Notes: a model not told the origin generated them from the sequence alone. A stretch of 64,000 bases of DNA from Candidatus Opimibacter iunctus (GCA_016716665.1 JADJVH010000003.1:248001-312000); one strand, 5' to 3'. Counted from the first letter of the stretch, positions 47,801-57,603 are shown. Translations and numbers: made by a program.

Positions 47801-47899
47801 AAAGTGATTTTAGGCGGACTGCTGACCTCCACACTGCTCAATATTTTTATTGTGCCTGTCGTGTATTATCTGACCAATGTTAAAGCCCAAACGAAATGA
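44810..47899 (+). CDS. Heavy-metal RND efflux pump (CusA/CzcA family)
   Basis: 1029 residues, the family length. Twelve membrane helices in the usual 1+5+1+5 pattern with two large periplasmic loops. Opening MLNQIIHFALNNRLLVVVASVL and VDVFPDLTAPTVVVLTE are typical. The proton-relay helix reads AIGALVDDAIIDVEN (about 398-412) with adjacent Asp residues; it is neither the DFG form of CzcA nor the exact CusA form, so the metal is uncertain. 11 bp after the adaptor, and its stop overlaps the next start by 4 bp. Confidence 0.93.
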   Translation: MLNQIIHFALNNRLLVVVASVLLIVFGSIVATRMEVDVFPDLTAPTVVVLTEAHGMAPEEVEKLVTFPLETAVNGATNVRRVRSSSSAGISIVWIEFEWNTDIYKARQIVNEKITAISENLPQGVGNPTMAPQSSIMGEIMLISLTADSTSQMDLRTIADWSVRPLLLATGGVAQVVIIGGEYKQYQILASPQKMNFYGITLTELLEASSQANGNSSGGFVNEFGNEYIVRGMGRTSDIEELAKSVIKTSNGRTVKIEDVAEIKIGPAPKIGDGSLKGEPAVIMTVMKQPATNTLLLTDKIDATIADLSKNLPPDIQINTHIFRQADFINASISNINKTLLEGSLFVVIILFLFLMNWRATVISLLAIPISLIVSILTLKWLGFTINTMSLGGMAIAIGALVDDAIIDVENVFKRLKQNAGLPAEERRNTIEVVFDASVEIRTSIINATFIIIVAFVPLFFLSGMEGKLLAPLGIAFIVSLFASLIVSITLTPVLASYLLADQKMLQRQHGESWIVRRLQVGYAYFLKKVMNAKSAVIVFSLALLIAALFILSGLGRSFLPEFNEGSLVISAVSLPGISLEESNQIGVRIEKELLTVPEIKITTRRTGRAELDEHAQGVNAAEIDAPFVLEDRSREEFMTDVRAKLANVSGVNITIGQPIGHRIDHMLSGTRANIAIKIFGTDLAKLFAISNEIKTAITDIDGLVDLSVEQQVDIPQIQIKANRDLLNHYGIPIGAFNEFVDVAFAGEKVSEVYEGTKSFDLVLRYDDANRGKIENIRNTIMDAADGQKIPLHYVANILSTSGPNTINRENVQRKTVVSVNVAGRDQKSAVEEIQKTINEKILLPEGYRIEYGGQFQAEAEASRTLLITSVLSLLVIFLLLFQEFKDLKMASIILLNLPLALIGGVFSVWITSGILSIPAIIGFITLFGIATRNGILLVSRYKTLQESGMGLYETIISGSTDRLSPILMTALTAGLALIPLAIGGDLPGNEIQSPMAKVILGGLLTSTLLNIFIVPVVYYLTNVKAQTK

Positions 47900-49077
47900 A
47901 AAAAATAAGTGTATTTATACTATGCCTTCAATGGGTCATATCATCTTCTGATGCGCAAAGCAACATTGACACCCTACTGGAACAGATCCAGTCGACAAAT
48001 ATGGAGATCGGATCGAACACCAAATACTGGGATGCTAAAGGTCTGGAATATAAAACCGGGCTCACACCAATGAATCCCTTCATCGAGTATGACTATTTAT
48101 TTGGATCACCTACCGGGCTGGGAAACCAACAGGAATTAAACATCATTCAACAAGTAGATTTTCCAACGGTCTATTCCAGGAAAAAAGACCTGTCCAACAA
48201 ACAGATCTCGCAGGCTCAAATGCAGAAGAATGTTTTCAGGCAAGACATCCTGTTAGCATCAAAACTATTGCTGTATGATCTGATCTATTTGAATACCAAA
48301 GAATCCCAGTTACTGGAAAGACAACAAAAGTCTGCACAATTTCTCCAGGAATATGAACAGAAATTGCAACAGGGTGATGCAAATATGTTGGATGTGAATA
48401 AAATAAAACTCCAATATCTAAGTATCAAAAATGATCTGCTGTTACTACAGAACGAAAAGCAGACTTTACTGACAAAGCTCGCAGAATTGAATGGTGGGGT
48501 GTGGGTGGACTTTACAGACACACTCTATCCTGCCATACCCCTGATTCCTGATTTTGAAACACTGGATAGTATCATTGAATCTAATGACCCATTGATAGCC
48601 TTGTATGAGCAGGAAAAAATAATTCAACAGCAACAGGTATACGTTCAAAAATCGCTAAACCTGCCTAAACTCGAAGCCGGCTACCACGGACAAACCATTT
48701 TAAACACAAGATTGCAGGGAATTCATGCCGGCATTACGGTTCCTTTATGGGAGAATAAACATAAAGTGAAGGCGGCTGAAGCAAATGTCGATTTTGCTAC
48801 CACCAATATCCAGCGTCACCGACTTGAGCACAGGCTGGAGAACCGCAGATTATACGACCTTTTGGAAGTGAGACAAAACGCTATGGAAGAATATGAAGAA
48901 CTGCTGAGCACAATGGGTAATACCGTGCTCCTGGATAAAGCTTTACGTCTGGGAGAATTAACGATAATTCAGTATTTTCTCGAACAAAGCTATTTCTATA
49001 CCGCTTATGATAAAAACGAACAATTGAAACGTGAGTATCATAAGGCTGTAGCGGAACTTTATAAATATACCTTGTAA
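47896..49077 (+). CDS. TolC-family outer-membrane channel (CusC/CzcC-like)
   Basis: 393 residues, signal peptide about 1-20 (SSSDAQ). Long coiled-coil helices (LLERQQKSAQFLQEYEQKLQ; NVDFATTNIQRHRLEHRLE) and beta segments near GAGITVPLW-like HAGITVPLWENKHK are typical of the channel. Shorter than E. coli TolC but normal for Bacteroidota Czc clusters. ATGA overlap with the pump gene shows coupling. The last about 50 residues (LLDKALRLGELTIIQYF) match a decayed fragment at 57585-57746. Confidence 0.9.
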   Translation: MKKISVFILCLQWVISSSDAQSNIDTLLEQIQSTNMEIGSNTKYWDAKGLEYKTGLTPMNPFIEYDYLFGSPTGLGNQQELNIIQQVDFPTVYSRKKDLSNKQISQAQMQKNVFRQDILLASKLLLYDLIYLNTKESQLLERQQKSAQFLQEYEQKLQQGDANMLDVNKIKLQYLSIKNDLLLLQNEKQTLLTKLAELNGGVWVDFTDTLYPAIPLIPDFETLDSIIESNDPLIALYEQEKIIQQQQVYVQKSLNLPKLEAGYHGQTILNTRLQGIHAGITVPLWENKHKVKAAEANVDFATTNIQRHRLEHRLENRRLYDLLEVRQNAMEEYEELLSTMGNTVLLDKALRLGELTIIQYFLEQSYFYTAYDKNEQLKREYHKAVAELYKYTL

Positions 49078-49150
49078 GCATAGACGTCACTTGATTACAG
49101 GTGAACAGAAACAGAGCAGATTGAAAACGCATGTCCTTTAATTTTTAAGT

Positions 49151-50989
49151 ATGAAATTTTTGCAAACTTTTTTCTCAAAGCAATTTCTTTGGGAGATCAT
49201 TCGGATCCTGTTCGTTGGTATAGCCAGCTTGTTATACTATCTGGATGTGATTCCTTTACCGGTCTTGCTGGTGGCGATGGCTTTTGGGCTTTACTCTCTG
49301 GTGAAAACGGCCATCACAGATCTACTCAAAAACCGGAAGATCGGTACCGAACTTTTTATCACTATTGCGGTAACTGTTTCTGTATTAGGAAAAGAATACC
49401 TTGCCGGAGCTGTGGTCCTGATGATCATTCTCATCGCAGAGTATATAGCCAGTGCGAGCGGGGAAAGGGCCCGTGCTTCCATCAAAGCCCTTATTGGATC
49501 GGTACCAAAAACAGCCAGAAGAAAGATTGGAGATAAGGAAGAAGAAGTACTGATTGCCGATCTAAAAATTGGGGATAACATCCGGGTCAAAGCAGGGGAA
49601 AAAATTCCTGTTGATGGAAAGGTCGTTGGTGGAAGTGGCGCAGTCAATCAGGCGCCTATTACCGGCGAAAGTGTGCCGCAGGAAAAAAATACAGGAAGTG
49701 ATACGTTTGCAGGGACTATCGTGGAATCAGGTGCTCTTGACATAGAGATGACGAAAGCAGGAAAGGACACTGTTTTTTCCCGGATTATTTCTTTAGTGGA
49801 AGATGCAGAAAGTCAGCAAGCACCCATCGAAAAACTGACGGATAAGGTAGCCTCATGGTTGATCCCTGTCGTGTTCTTTTTTGTGGGTATTGTGTATTTC
49901 TATACGCAGGATGTGAAATTGATTATAGCGTTGCTCATTTTTACATCTCCTGCCGAGTTGGGCCTGGCAACACCATTGGTCACGATATCCGCTATCGCCC
50001 GTGCTGCCAGAGAAGGCATCCTCATCAAAGGAGGACTCTACCTGGAGGAAATGGCAAAAGTAACCACGATAGCTTTTGATAAAACCGGCACCTTAACTAT
50101 TGGAAGCCCCTCTGTTAATCAAGTGGAAATCATCATCCCGGAGTATACTGAACATCAACTGGTTCAGCTTGCCGCAACAGCAGACAGGCGTTCAAATCAT
50201 CCACTGGCAAAAGCCATTTTGTCCTATGCAGAAAACTTGAAGATTACCTACCCTGATCCTACCGAATTTGAAGTGATACAGGGGAGAGGTGTAAGCGCGG
50301 CATATGAAGGAAAACGTCTTTTGTTAGGTAACAGGCTATTGATGGAAGAGCAGCAGGTCACTGGGTTAAAGGATACGATCCATAAAACTGATACTGCTAT
50401 TTTCCTTGCTGTCGATAATGTATTGACTGGAATATTCTATATCTCTGATGCGATCCGGCCACAAGCGAAGGAGATGATTGAAGCGCTGAGGAAAACCGGT
50501 ATTCAAAATATCATTATGCTCACTGGAGACAATCCAGACATTGCAAAGCATGTTGCCGCGCAAATAGGTATTACGGACTATAGAGCCAATTTGTTGCCAG
50601 AGGATAAAATCAAGGTGATAAAGGTTTTGCAAGCAAGCGGATTAAAAGTGGCCATGGTCGGAGATGGTATCAATGATGCTCCGGCTTTAGTGCAGGCGAA
50701 TATTGGAATATCTATGGGAGCTGTTGGTACAGCCACAGCTATGGAGGCCGCGGACATCGTCCTGATGCAGGACAATCTTGAAAAGATTGCGAGAGCAAGG
50801 GCAATAAGTAAAAGAGCGTTTCGTACCATTAAGGAAAACATCATCGTCGGCGTGGGCGTGGTACATGTTGTTGGCATTGTCCTGGTGTTATTGAAAATCA
50901 TTGGTCCGGTGGAAGCCGCTGCGATTCACTTGCTTCCGGATACGCTCGTATTTATCAATTCGATCAAACTCCTTAGGGTAAAGATTTAA
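49151..50989 (+). CDS. P1B-type metal ATPase with SPAE in place of the CPx motif
   Basis: 612 residues. Conserved elements: actuator TGES (APITGESVPQEK), phosphorylation DKTGT at about 310, HP locus in SNHPLAKA near 351, and hinge GDGINDAPAL. The transmembrane metal site, normally CPC, SPC, CPH or TPC, here reads S266-P267-A268-E269 followed by LGLATP, so no cysteine or histidine is present. There is no N-terminal HMA domain. It lies 73 bp after the RND channel gene, so it probably belongs to the same resistance unit, but its substrate cannot be assigned from known classes. Confidence 0.9.
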   Translation: MKFLQTFFSKQFLWEIIRILFVGIASLLYYLDVIPLPVLLVAMAFGLYSLVKTAITDLLKNRKIGTELFITIAVTVSVLGKEYLAGAVVLMIILIAEYIASASGERARASIKALIGSVPKTARRKIGDKEEEVLIADLKIGDNIRVKAGEKIPVDGKVVGGSGAVNQAPITGESVPQEKNTGSDTFAGTIVESGALDIEMTKAGKDTVFSRIISLVEDAESQQAPIEKLTDKVASWLIPVVFFFVGIVYFYTQDVKLIIALLIFTSPAELGLATPLVTISAIARAAREGILIKGGLYLEEMAKVTTIAFDKTGTLTIGSPSVNQVEIIIPEYTEHQLVQLAATADRRSNHPLAKAILSYAENLKITYPDPTEFEVIQGRGVSAAYEGKRLLLGNRLLMEEQQVTGLKDTIHKTDTAIFLAVDNVLTGIFYISDAIRPQAKEMIEALRKTGIQNIIMLTGDNPDIAKHVAAQIGITDYRANLLPEDKIKVIKVLQASGLKVAMVGDGINDAPALVQANIGISMGAVGTATAMEAADIVLMQDNLEKIARARAISKRAFRTIKENIIVGVGVVHVVGIVLVLLKIIGPVEAAAIHLLPDTLVFINSIKLLRVKI

Positions 50990-51059
50990 GGGTGCCTATA
51001 GACATAAATTGACCCATCGAAATAATAAAAACGCTACTTTTAACGTTATATAGGCTACC

Positions 51060-51452
51060 TTGAAAAAAGCAGTTAATATATTTCTTTTAGCGTTTTACTC
51101 CTTCGGAACGTTCTGTTTGCCGTTTGGTGACTTTTCATTGCTACAGGACATTCCTCTAATGTATCACCACTGCAAAACCACAGAGGACAAGGATATGACA
51201 CCGTTTGACTTTATCACCGACCATCTGGTTAACATAGACGGACTGTTTGATAAACATGATAATGGTGACGAACAAAAGCCCCACATGCCAAATCAACCAC
51301 AGCATAACGGGCAGACGCAGGTTACTTTCATCACGTACATTGCATTTTCGATTACACAGGTTCAACCTATTGAAGTTAAGCCTTCAATTCCATCGGTGCA
51401 TTTTCTTCCATCGGGGTATATCTCAAAATTCTTTCGGCCTCCAATCGTTTAG
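51060..51452 (+). CDS. Small exported protein at the end of the efflux operon
   Basis: 130 residues with a TTG start. Signal peptide about 1-20 (FLLAFYSFGTFCLPFG); middle with His, Cys and Met (MYHHCKTTEDKDMTPF; KHDNGDEQKPHMPNQPQHN); C-terminus FFRPPIV. Layout matches the first protein of the operon (42744-43145), suggesting the two small proteins form a family linked to metal efflux in this lineage. Function unproven. Confidence 0.65.
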   Translation: MKKAVNIFLLAFYSFGTFCLPFGDFSLLQDIPLMYHHCKTTEDKDMTPFDFITDHLVNIDGLFDKHDNGDEQKPHMPNQPQHNGQTQVTFITYIAFSITQVQPIEVKPSIPSVHFLPSGYISKFFRPPIV

Positions 51453-51467
51453 TTGTTTTATTTCTAG

Positions 51468-51492
51468 TTTGACACAAACATCGTTTGTGCGA
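51468..51492. other. Small hairpin
   Basis: CACAAAC and GTTTGTG pair across ATC near 51473-51489, between the efflux operon and the PepSY-like gene. Could be a weak terminator or operator. Confidence 0.35.
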
Positions 51493-51528
51493 TGAGTCAT
51501 TTATTTTAAACAATTAAACATTTCAAAA

Positions 51529-51999
51529 ATGAAAAAGGTAATTTATTTGCTGCTTACAGCGGCCCTAATGAGCAATGCGGTATGTGCTCAAAAAATAGCT
51601 GCCAACAAAATTCCTCCTGCTGTTTCATCAGCCTTCAAGGCAAAGTTTCCGACAGCAACTAAAACAAGCTGGGAAATGGAATCCGCTATCGAATATGAGG
51701 CAGGCTTCAAACTCAATGGCGAAGAAGTTTCTGCCACCTATGACAACACAGGAAAGTGGTTAGAAACTGAAACTGAAATTCAAGTTTCAGATTTACCTAC
51801 TACTGTTCAATCGACACTTGCCAAAGATTTTGTAGGTTTCAAAATTGAGGAAGCAAGTAAAATTGAGAATGGGAATAACGGAAACCTTTTTGAAGCCGAA
51901 ATCGAAAAAGGAGAAGAAATCTTTGATGTTTTGTTTACTGCTGACGGTAGCGTATTGAGAAAAACAATTCTGGAAATAGAAAAAGAAGACAAAGATTAA
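51529..51999 (+). CDS. PepSY-like periplasmic protein
   Basis: 156 residues, signal peptide about 1-20 (SNAVCAQ). Two tandem PepSY-like units: PPAVSSAFKAKFPTATKTSW with YEAGFKLNGEEVSATYDNTG, then LPTTVQSTLAKDF with FEAEIEKGEEIFDVLFTADG. These domains bind or inhibit partners in the envelope. A perfect terminator follows at 52011-52040, so it is separate from the next gene. Confidence 0.85.
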   Translation: MKKVIYLLLTAALMSNAVCAQKIAANKIPPAVSSAFKAKFPTATKTSWEMESAIEYEAGFKLNGEEVSATYDNTGKWLETETEIQVSDLPTTVQSTLAKDFVGFKIEEASKIENGNNGNLFEAEIEKGEEIFDVLFTADGSVLRKTILEIEKEDKD

Positions 52000-52010
52000 C
52001 CAACAAGCAT

Positions 52011-52040
52011 GCAGCGCCTCTAAAACGGCGCTGCTTTTTT
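52011..52040 (+). terminator. Rho-independent terminator
   Basis: GCAGCGCC and GGCGCTGC pair perfectly over an 8-nt loop, followed by TTTTTT. Confidence 0.92.
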
Positions 52041-52055
52041 AAATCCTGAACAGAC

Positions 52056-52796
52056 ATGAATAAACTACCAGCCATCACACTTTCATTTTGGATAATGAAA
52101 ATATGCGCAACCACTTTAGGCGAAACCGCAGGAGATTTACTTTCCATGACAATGAATGTTGGTTATGCAGTAAGTTCAGCAATTCTTTTGAGTTTCTTTT
52201 TTGCAACGCTTGTAGTTCAACTTTCAACTAAAAAGTTTCATCCGATTATTTATTGGGCGGTAATTCTTTCTACAAGTACAGCAGGCACAACCATATCAGA
52301 TTACATGGACAGGACTTTAGGTCTAGGGTATGCAACTGGTTCTTTGATTTTAGTTTCACTCCTGGCAGCAATCCTAATCATTTGGAAGTTGACAGAAAAA
52401 TCTTTGTCGGTCACTGACATTAAATCGTTTCGTGGTGAAATATTTTATTGGACAGCGATTTTAGTTTCCAACACCTTAGGAACAGCATTAGGAGATTTTC
52501 TTGCAGACAATTCAGGACTTGGATTTGCCGGTGGAGCTATTCTCATTGGAAGTTTATTAGCTGGCATTGCTATGGCTTTCTACTACACCAGAGTATCTCA
52601 TGTCATTTTGTTTTGGTTAGCGTTTGTGCTGACAAGACCATTTGGTGCAACCTTTGGTGACTTACTGACAAAGACCCATGAAAAAGGAGGATTAAATTTC
52701 GGGACGGTCGGTTCATCGTTAATTTTATTCACGATACTTGTATTGTTAGTTGCCATTTCAATTGTTCAGCTCAATAGAGAAAAGGAATCAACTTGA
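52056..52796 (+). CDS. Membrane protein with four internal repeats (COG4705-like)
   Basis: 246 residues with about eight membrane helices. A motif recurs four times: ATTLGETAGDLLS, AGTTISDYMDRTLGLGYA, NTLGTALGDFLADNSGLGFA and RPFGATFGDLLTKTHEKGGL, each ending a helix pair of about 60 residues, with a conserved acidic residue (D) in the membrane. It resembles the uncharacterised COG4705 family, seen beside PepSY-like genes and two-component systems. A transport role is inferred from the repeated acidic sites. Confidence 0.75.
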   Translation: MNKLPAITLSFWIMKICATTLGETAGDLLSMTMNVGYAVSSAILLSFFFATLVVQLSTKKFHPIIYWAVILSTSTAGTTISDYMDRTLGLGYATGSLILVSLLAAILIIWKLTEKSLSVTDIKSFRGEIFYWTAILVSNTLGTALGDFLADNSGLGFAGGAILIGSLLAGIAMAFYYTRVSHVILFWLAFVLTRPFGATFGDLLTKTHEKGGLNFGTVGSSLILFTILVLLVAISIVQLNREKEST

Positions 52797-52862
52797 CTGG
52801 TAAGAAGCTATCTTTAAGCTTGATACCATAAGATCAAATTGAACCCCACATAGCTTAAAAGA

Positions 52863-55800
52863 ATGCCCGTAGCCCAATACCTTGACCACATAGCCAAACG
52901 ATACAAACTCGGTAATGCTACCGAACATACCTTCCGGGGTGATCTGCAGCAACTCCTGGAATTCATTGTCCCGGACATAGCAGCTACTAACGAACCTAAA
53001 CGCCAATTCTGTGGTGCCCCCGATTTTATCCTCACCCGAAAGGATATCCCCATCGGTTTTATTGAAGCCAAAGACATCGGAGATACAGATCTGGATGGAA
53101 CAAAGAAGACGGGCAACAAAGAGCAATTTGACCGATACAAGGCATCACTGGGCAATCTCATCTTTACGGATTACCTACACTTCCATTTTTACAAGAATGG
53201 TGAATTCATCACTAAGCTATCGATCGGAGAAATCGTAAACGGCAAGATCATACCGACACCGGACCATTTCAATTCGTTTATCTACTTCATTAAAGAATTT
53301 TGCACACATGTAGGACAGACGATCAAGAGTCCAAAGAAACTCGCGGAGATGATGGCCGGCAAAGCACGCCTGCTGTCGGATGTGATCGAGAAGGCACTCT
53401 CCAGTGATGTGGAAAATCATGAAAACAGTACCCTCAAGGAGCAGATGGCTGCCTTCAGGGAAATCCTGATCCATGATATCACGCCCAAAGGTTTTGCAGA
53501 CGTGTATGCGCAGACGATAGCTTATGGGATGTTTGCCGCGCGACTGCATGATCCTACACTTCCTACATTTAGCCGCCAGGAAGCTGCTGAGCTCATACCA
53601 AAGTCCAATCCGTTTCTCCGAAAACTGTTTCAGTATATCGCTGGGCCTGATCTCGATGACCGGATCAAATGGATCGTAGACAATCTCGTGGAGATCTTCC
53701 TGGCCAGTGATGTAGAGGATATCCTCAAAAACTACGGCAAGGCTACCAAGACTGAAGATCCGATCATCCACTTTTATGAAACCTTTCTGAGCGAGTATGA
53801 TCCCAAGTTGCGCAAGGCACGTGGCGTATGGTACACACCTCATCCGGTAGTTAACTTTATAGTCCGTGCTGTGGATGATATCCTCAAGACGGAGTTTGAT
53901 CTACCTATGGGACTGGCGGATACCTCAAAGATCAAGATCAAGGTAGACCAACAAGGCAAGAAGGTAGAGAAGGAAGTCCACAAAGTGCAGATCCTCGATC
54001 CGGCCGCAGGTACAGGCACTTTTCTTGCCGAAGTTATAAGACAGGTCCATTCGAAATTTGAAGGACAACAAGGGATATGGAGTAACTATGTCGAGCAACA
54101 TCTGCTGCCTCGACTCAATGGCTTTGAGATATTAATGGCATCGTATGCCATGGCGCATCTGAAGCTCGATCTGTTATTGACAGAGACAGGCTATAAGCCA
54201 ACCACCAATCAACGCTTCAAGGTCTATCTCACTAACAGTCTCGAAGAGCACCATGCAGATACCGGCACCTTGTTTGCCAACTGGCTGAGTGCAGAAGCTA
54301 ATGAAGCGAATCAGATCAAGCGGGATACGCCGGTGATGTGTGTGATTGGGAATCCACCGTATGCGGTTAGTAGTAGTAACAAGGGTGAGTGGATACAAAA
54401 ACTCATCGCCGATTATAAAAAGGACTTAAATGAAAAGAAAATAAATCTCGATGATGATTATATAAAATTCATCGATATGGACAGTATTTGATTGATAAAA
54501 ATGGGAGTGGAATATTAGCATACATTTCCAATAATAGTTTCATTGATGGCATCACTCATCGTCAAATGCGGAAAAGTTTAACAGAAAGCTTCGACAAGAT
54601 TTACATTATAGATTTACATGGTAATAGCAAAAAACAAGAAACGTCTCCAGATGGAAGCATTGATCAAAATGTATTTGATATAATGCAAGGCGTGAGTATA
54701 AATATTTTTGTGAAGAATTTTATTTCACACAAGAAGAATGATTGCGAGATTTTACATCAAGATTTAACTGGCTCACGAGAAGTAAAGTATACTGTTCTGA
54801 CTAATGAAAGGTTTTCTTCAATTAAATGGAGTAAACTGAAACAAAGTGATCCATATTATTTCTTCGTTCCAAAGTCTTTTACCAATAAAGATTCTTACCA
54901 AAATGGATTCAAACTTGATTCAATATTTCTAAATAACAACACGGGCATACAAACCAAGCGCGATGGATTGGTGTATCATTTCAACCGGATTGAACTCGAA
55001 AATGTTATAAAAGATATTGTCGATCTTCCAAACGAAAAAGTTAAATCAAAATACAATCTACCTTTTGATGGACGTGATTGGACCATAGATTTTGCGAGAA
55101 AGGATCTTCAAAAAAAGGATGGTGTTGAATTAGTTATAAATTATCATCCCTTCGATAAACGTTTCACTTACTTCACTGGGAGATCAAAAGGATTTATGGC
55201 TTATCCTCGAGCCCCTTTAAGCAATAGTTGTATTAGAGATAATTTATCCATACTGGCCGTAAGAAATTCTAGGCGAGGAAATGTCAATAACTATTTTGTT
55301 GTTAATACATTGGTCGATAAAGACGGCATATCTCCCTTTGATAATTGCAAGTTTTTCCCATTATATCTTTATAATTCAGGAATTAATAGTAATTCAATAG
55401 ATTCCACAAATCACCGCGAGGTTAATCTTAAAATGGATATTGTCCAGCATTTCGAGAGTCTGGTAAAACTTATGTTTACTTCTGAAAAGGAAGATGATAA
55501 AAACACCTTCGCCCCAATAGACATCCTCGACTACATCTATGCCGTCCTGCATAGCCCGTCTTACCGGGAGAAGTACAAAGAGTTTCTGAAGATTGATTTT
55601 CCGCGTGTCCCTTATCCTAAAGATAAAGACACCTTCTGGAAGCTTGTCAAACTTGGAGGTGAGTTGAGGCAAATCCACCTGCTCGAAAGTCCGGTTGTGC
55701 AGAAATACATTACCACCTATCCGCATGATGGCAGTAACATCGTCGGAAAGATTAAGTATCAGGATGGGAAGGTGTACATCAATGATCAGCAGTATTTTGA

Positions 55801-55984
55801 TCATGTGCCGGAAGTAGCCTGGACATTTTACATCGGTGGCTACCAGCCCGCGCAGAAGTGGTTAAAGGATCGAAAGGATCGCACCCTTGGATTTGAAGAT
55901 ATCCTGCACTATCAAAAGATCATCGTGGCGCTGATGGAGACGAGTCGGTTGATGGGGGAGATCGATCGGATACCGATTAACTAA
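52863..55984 (+). CDS. Type IIG/ISP-like restriction-modification enzyme (frameshifted)
   Basis: About 1040 residues in two frames. The N-terminus is a PD-(D/E)xK nuclease-like domain (GAPDFILTRKDIPIGFIEAKD near 55-75). The N6-adenine methylase follows, with motif I DPAAGTGTFL (about 378) and motif IV NPPY (about 496). The C-terminal half, including LPFDGRDWTIDFARKD, is the target-recognition and ISP-type C-terminal region. The frames meet at 54470-54473; one added base gives YIKFIRYGQYLIDKNG, as in relatives. No helicase motifs, so type IIG-like. It sits between metal genes as an island passenger. Confidence 0.87.
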
Positions 55985-56004
55985 ACTGTTTTATGTGCCT
56001 CTTG

Positions 56005-57369
56005 TTATTGTATCAAAAACTTCGTCGTATAGGTATCATTCCCAGCTCGTATTGTGAGAAAATAAATTCCTCCAGGTAATTGGTGAATTGCAACATTGTC
56101 CTTCTGGAGTCCGGGAACCATTACGTTATAAGATTGCTGTTCTAAAATCATTCCATTGAGGTCAGTAACCACCAGACGCACTGGGGAAAGTTTTTCACTC
56201 ACCCAATTTACCTGAACGAAATCATTGGCCGGATTCGGATAGAGCGATACAGAATGTACTGTATTCTGAAGTGATTGTATCCCCGTCGTTGTTGAATATT
56301 TGGCAATATTGTTTACAGCAGTTCCGGCTGCATTGGTAAATGCGCCTGCAATATATAGATCACCGTTGTACGTGGCGAGCGAAGTTACTTTACCATTCAT
56401 ACCTGATCCAATACTTGACCAGGAGGAGCCGTTCCATGCGCCTAGATTATTAGCATTCGAGGAACCACATGAACCAAAATTTCCTCCCACATAGAGATGT
56501 TCGTTGTATACACACATGGCGCTGACGCCACTTTCACCCTCGCCTTCAATTTCACCAATTGAAGACCATGTCGATCCATTCCACATTCCCAAATTGTGTA
56601 ACTCCGCGGATCCTGCATGTTCGAAGCTTCCGCCCGCAAATAAATTTCCATTATAAATACACAAGGATTGCACACTGCACCGACCCATCATCCCATTGGT
56701 AAATCCACTGCCCATGGCAGAGAATTGACTTCCATTCCAGCTACAAATCCGGTTAACGGTCATTCCGCCTGCCTGGGTAAATTCACCGCCCATACATAAA
56801 GAGCCATTCCAGACGCACATAGATTCCACATCATTATTTGTTCCATTGCCAACCTGGTGCCATTCACTTCCATCCCATTTGCCGATATGTGCTATCGGTG
56901 TTGTTCCGGATGTTAAGAATTCACCGCCTGCATAGAGTTCATTGTTATAGACGCAAAGTGAATGAACAGATTCATTAAAACCATTTCCGACCGGATGCCA
57001 GGTGGTGCCATCCCATCGCGCAATCCGATTGCATGGAATTCCGCCTGCCAATGTGAAACTTCCACCGACATAGAGACTGCCTTGAAAATAGGTAAAACAC
57101 CATACGGAATCATTGCATCCGTTTTGTCCCATCATGTCCATCGGCATATACGTGGCATCATCCCAATAGGTGCAATGATTCATCGTATCGTTACCCGTGT
57201 TATGAAAATCACCGCCTACATATAAACAATCGCGAACTGTATCCGGATACATACAGAAGATACCACCATTGGTGCCACTACCTGCAGGACTGCATTGTGC
57301 AAATGTGATTTGATATACAAATAAGGTGCAAAGTATGATGGAAGCCTGAAGTACTATTTTCTGTTTCAT
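56005..57369 (-). CDS. Secreted propeller protein with T9SS sorting domain
   Basis: About 454 residues from MKQKIVLQ (a longer frame begins at 57393). Signal peptide to about 26 (YQITFAQ). At least six repeats of roughly 45 residues follow the pattern LYVGGSFTLAGG...IARWDGTTWHPVGNG, as in surface propellers that report counts of features. The C-terminus (SLYPNPANDFVQVNW ... TTKFLIQ) is a T9SS sorting domain. Convergent with the restriction gene, 20 bp apart. Ligand unknown. Confidence 0.85.
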   Translation of the reverse strand: MKQKIVLQASIILCTLFVYQITFAQCSPAGSGTNGGIFCMYPDTVRDCLYVGGDFHNTGNDTMNHCTYWDDATYMPMDMMGQNGCNDSVWCFTYFQGSLYVGGSFTLAGGIPCNRIARWDGTTWHPVGNGFNESVHSLCVYNNELYAGGEFLTSGTTPIAHIGKWDGSEWHQVGNGTNNDVESMCVWNGSLCMGGEFTQAGGMTVNRICSWNGSQFSAMGSGFTNGMMGRCSVQSLCIYNGNLFAGGSFEHAGSAELHNLGMWNGSTWSSIGEIEGEGESGVSAMCVYNEHLYVGGNFGSCGSSNANNLGAWNGSSWSSIGSGMNGKVTSLATYNGDLYIAGAFTNAAGTAVNNIAKYSTTTGIQSLQNTVHSVSLYPNPANDFVQVNWVSEKLSPVRLVVTDLNGMILEQQSYNVMVPGLQKDNVAIHQLPGGIYFLTIRAGNDTYTTKFLIQ

Positions 57370-57441
57370 TTCTATGAAATCTGGAAGCGTCAAACTGAGA
57401 ATTTATCAGTACAAGATTATGCTTATTTCAGCTCAATAGTA

Positions 57442-57603
57442 ATGAGGAAGATCATAGGTGAGGATGATTTCCATCATGAAAGCCCACCTCCCTTGTATTC
57501 AATAAGAAAGCTTACGCAATTAAATAAATCGAATATGCCTAATCAGTTCTTTATAAATTTTGCAGTGCGTACTTTATCGGGATCAGTAGTGTATCAATGC
57601 TAG
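57442..57603 (+). other. 53-codon frame of unknown status
   Basis: MRKIIGEDDFHHESPPPLYS... to VVYQC. No family recognised. Its 3' end overlaps, in another frame, the TolC fragment at 57585-57746, so the stretch is probably a deletion junction. Confidence 0.3.
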
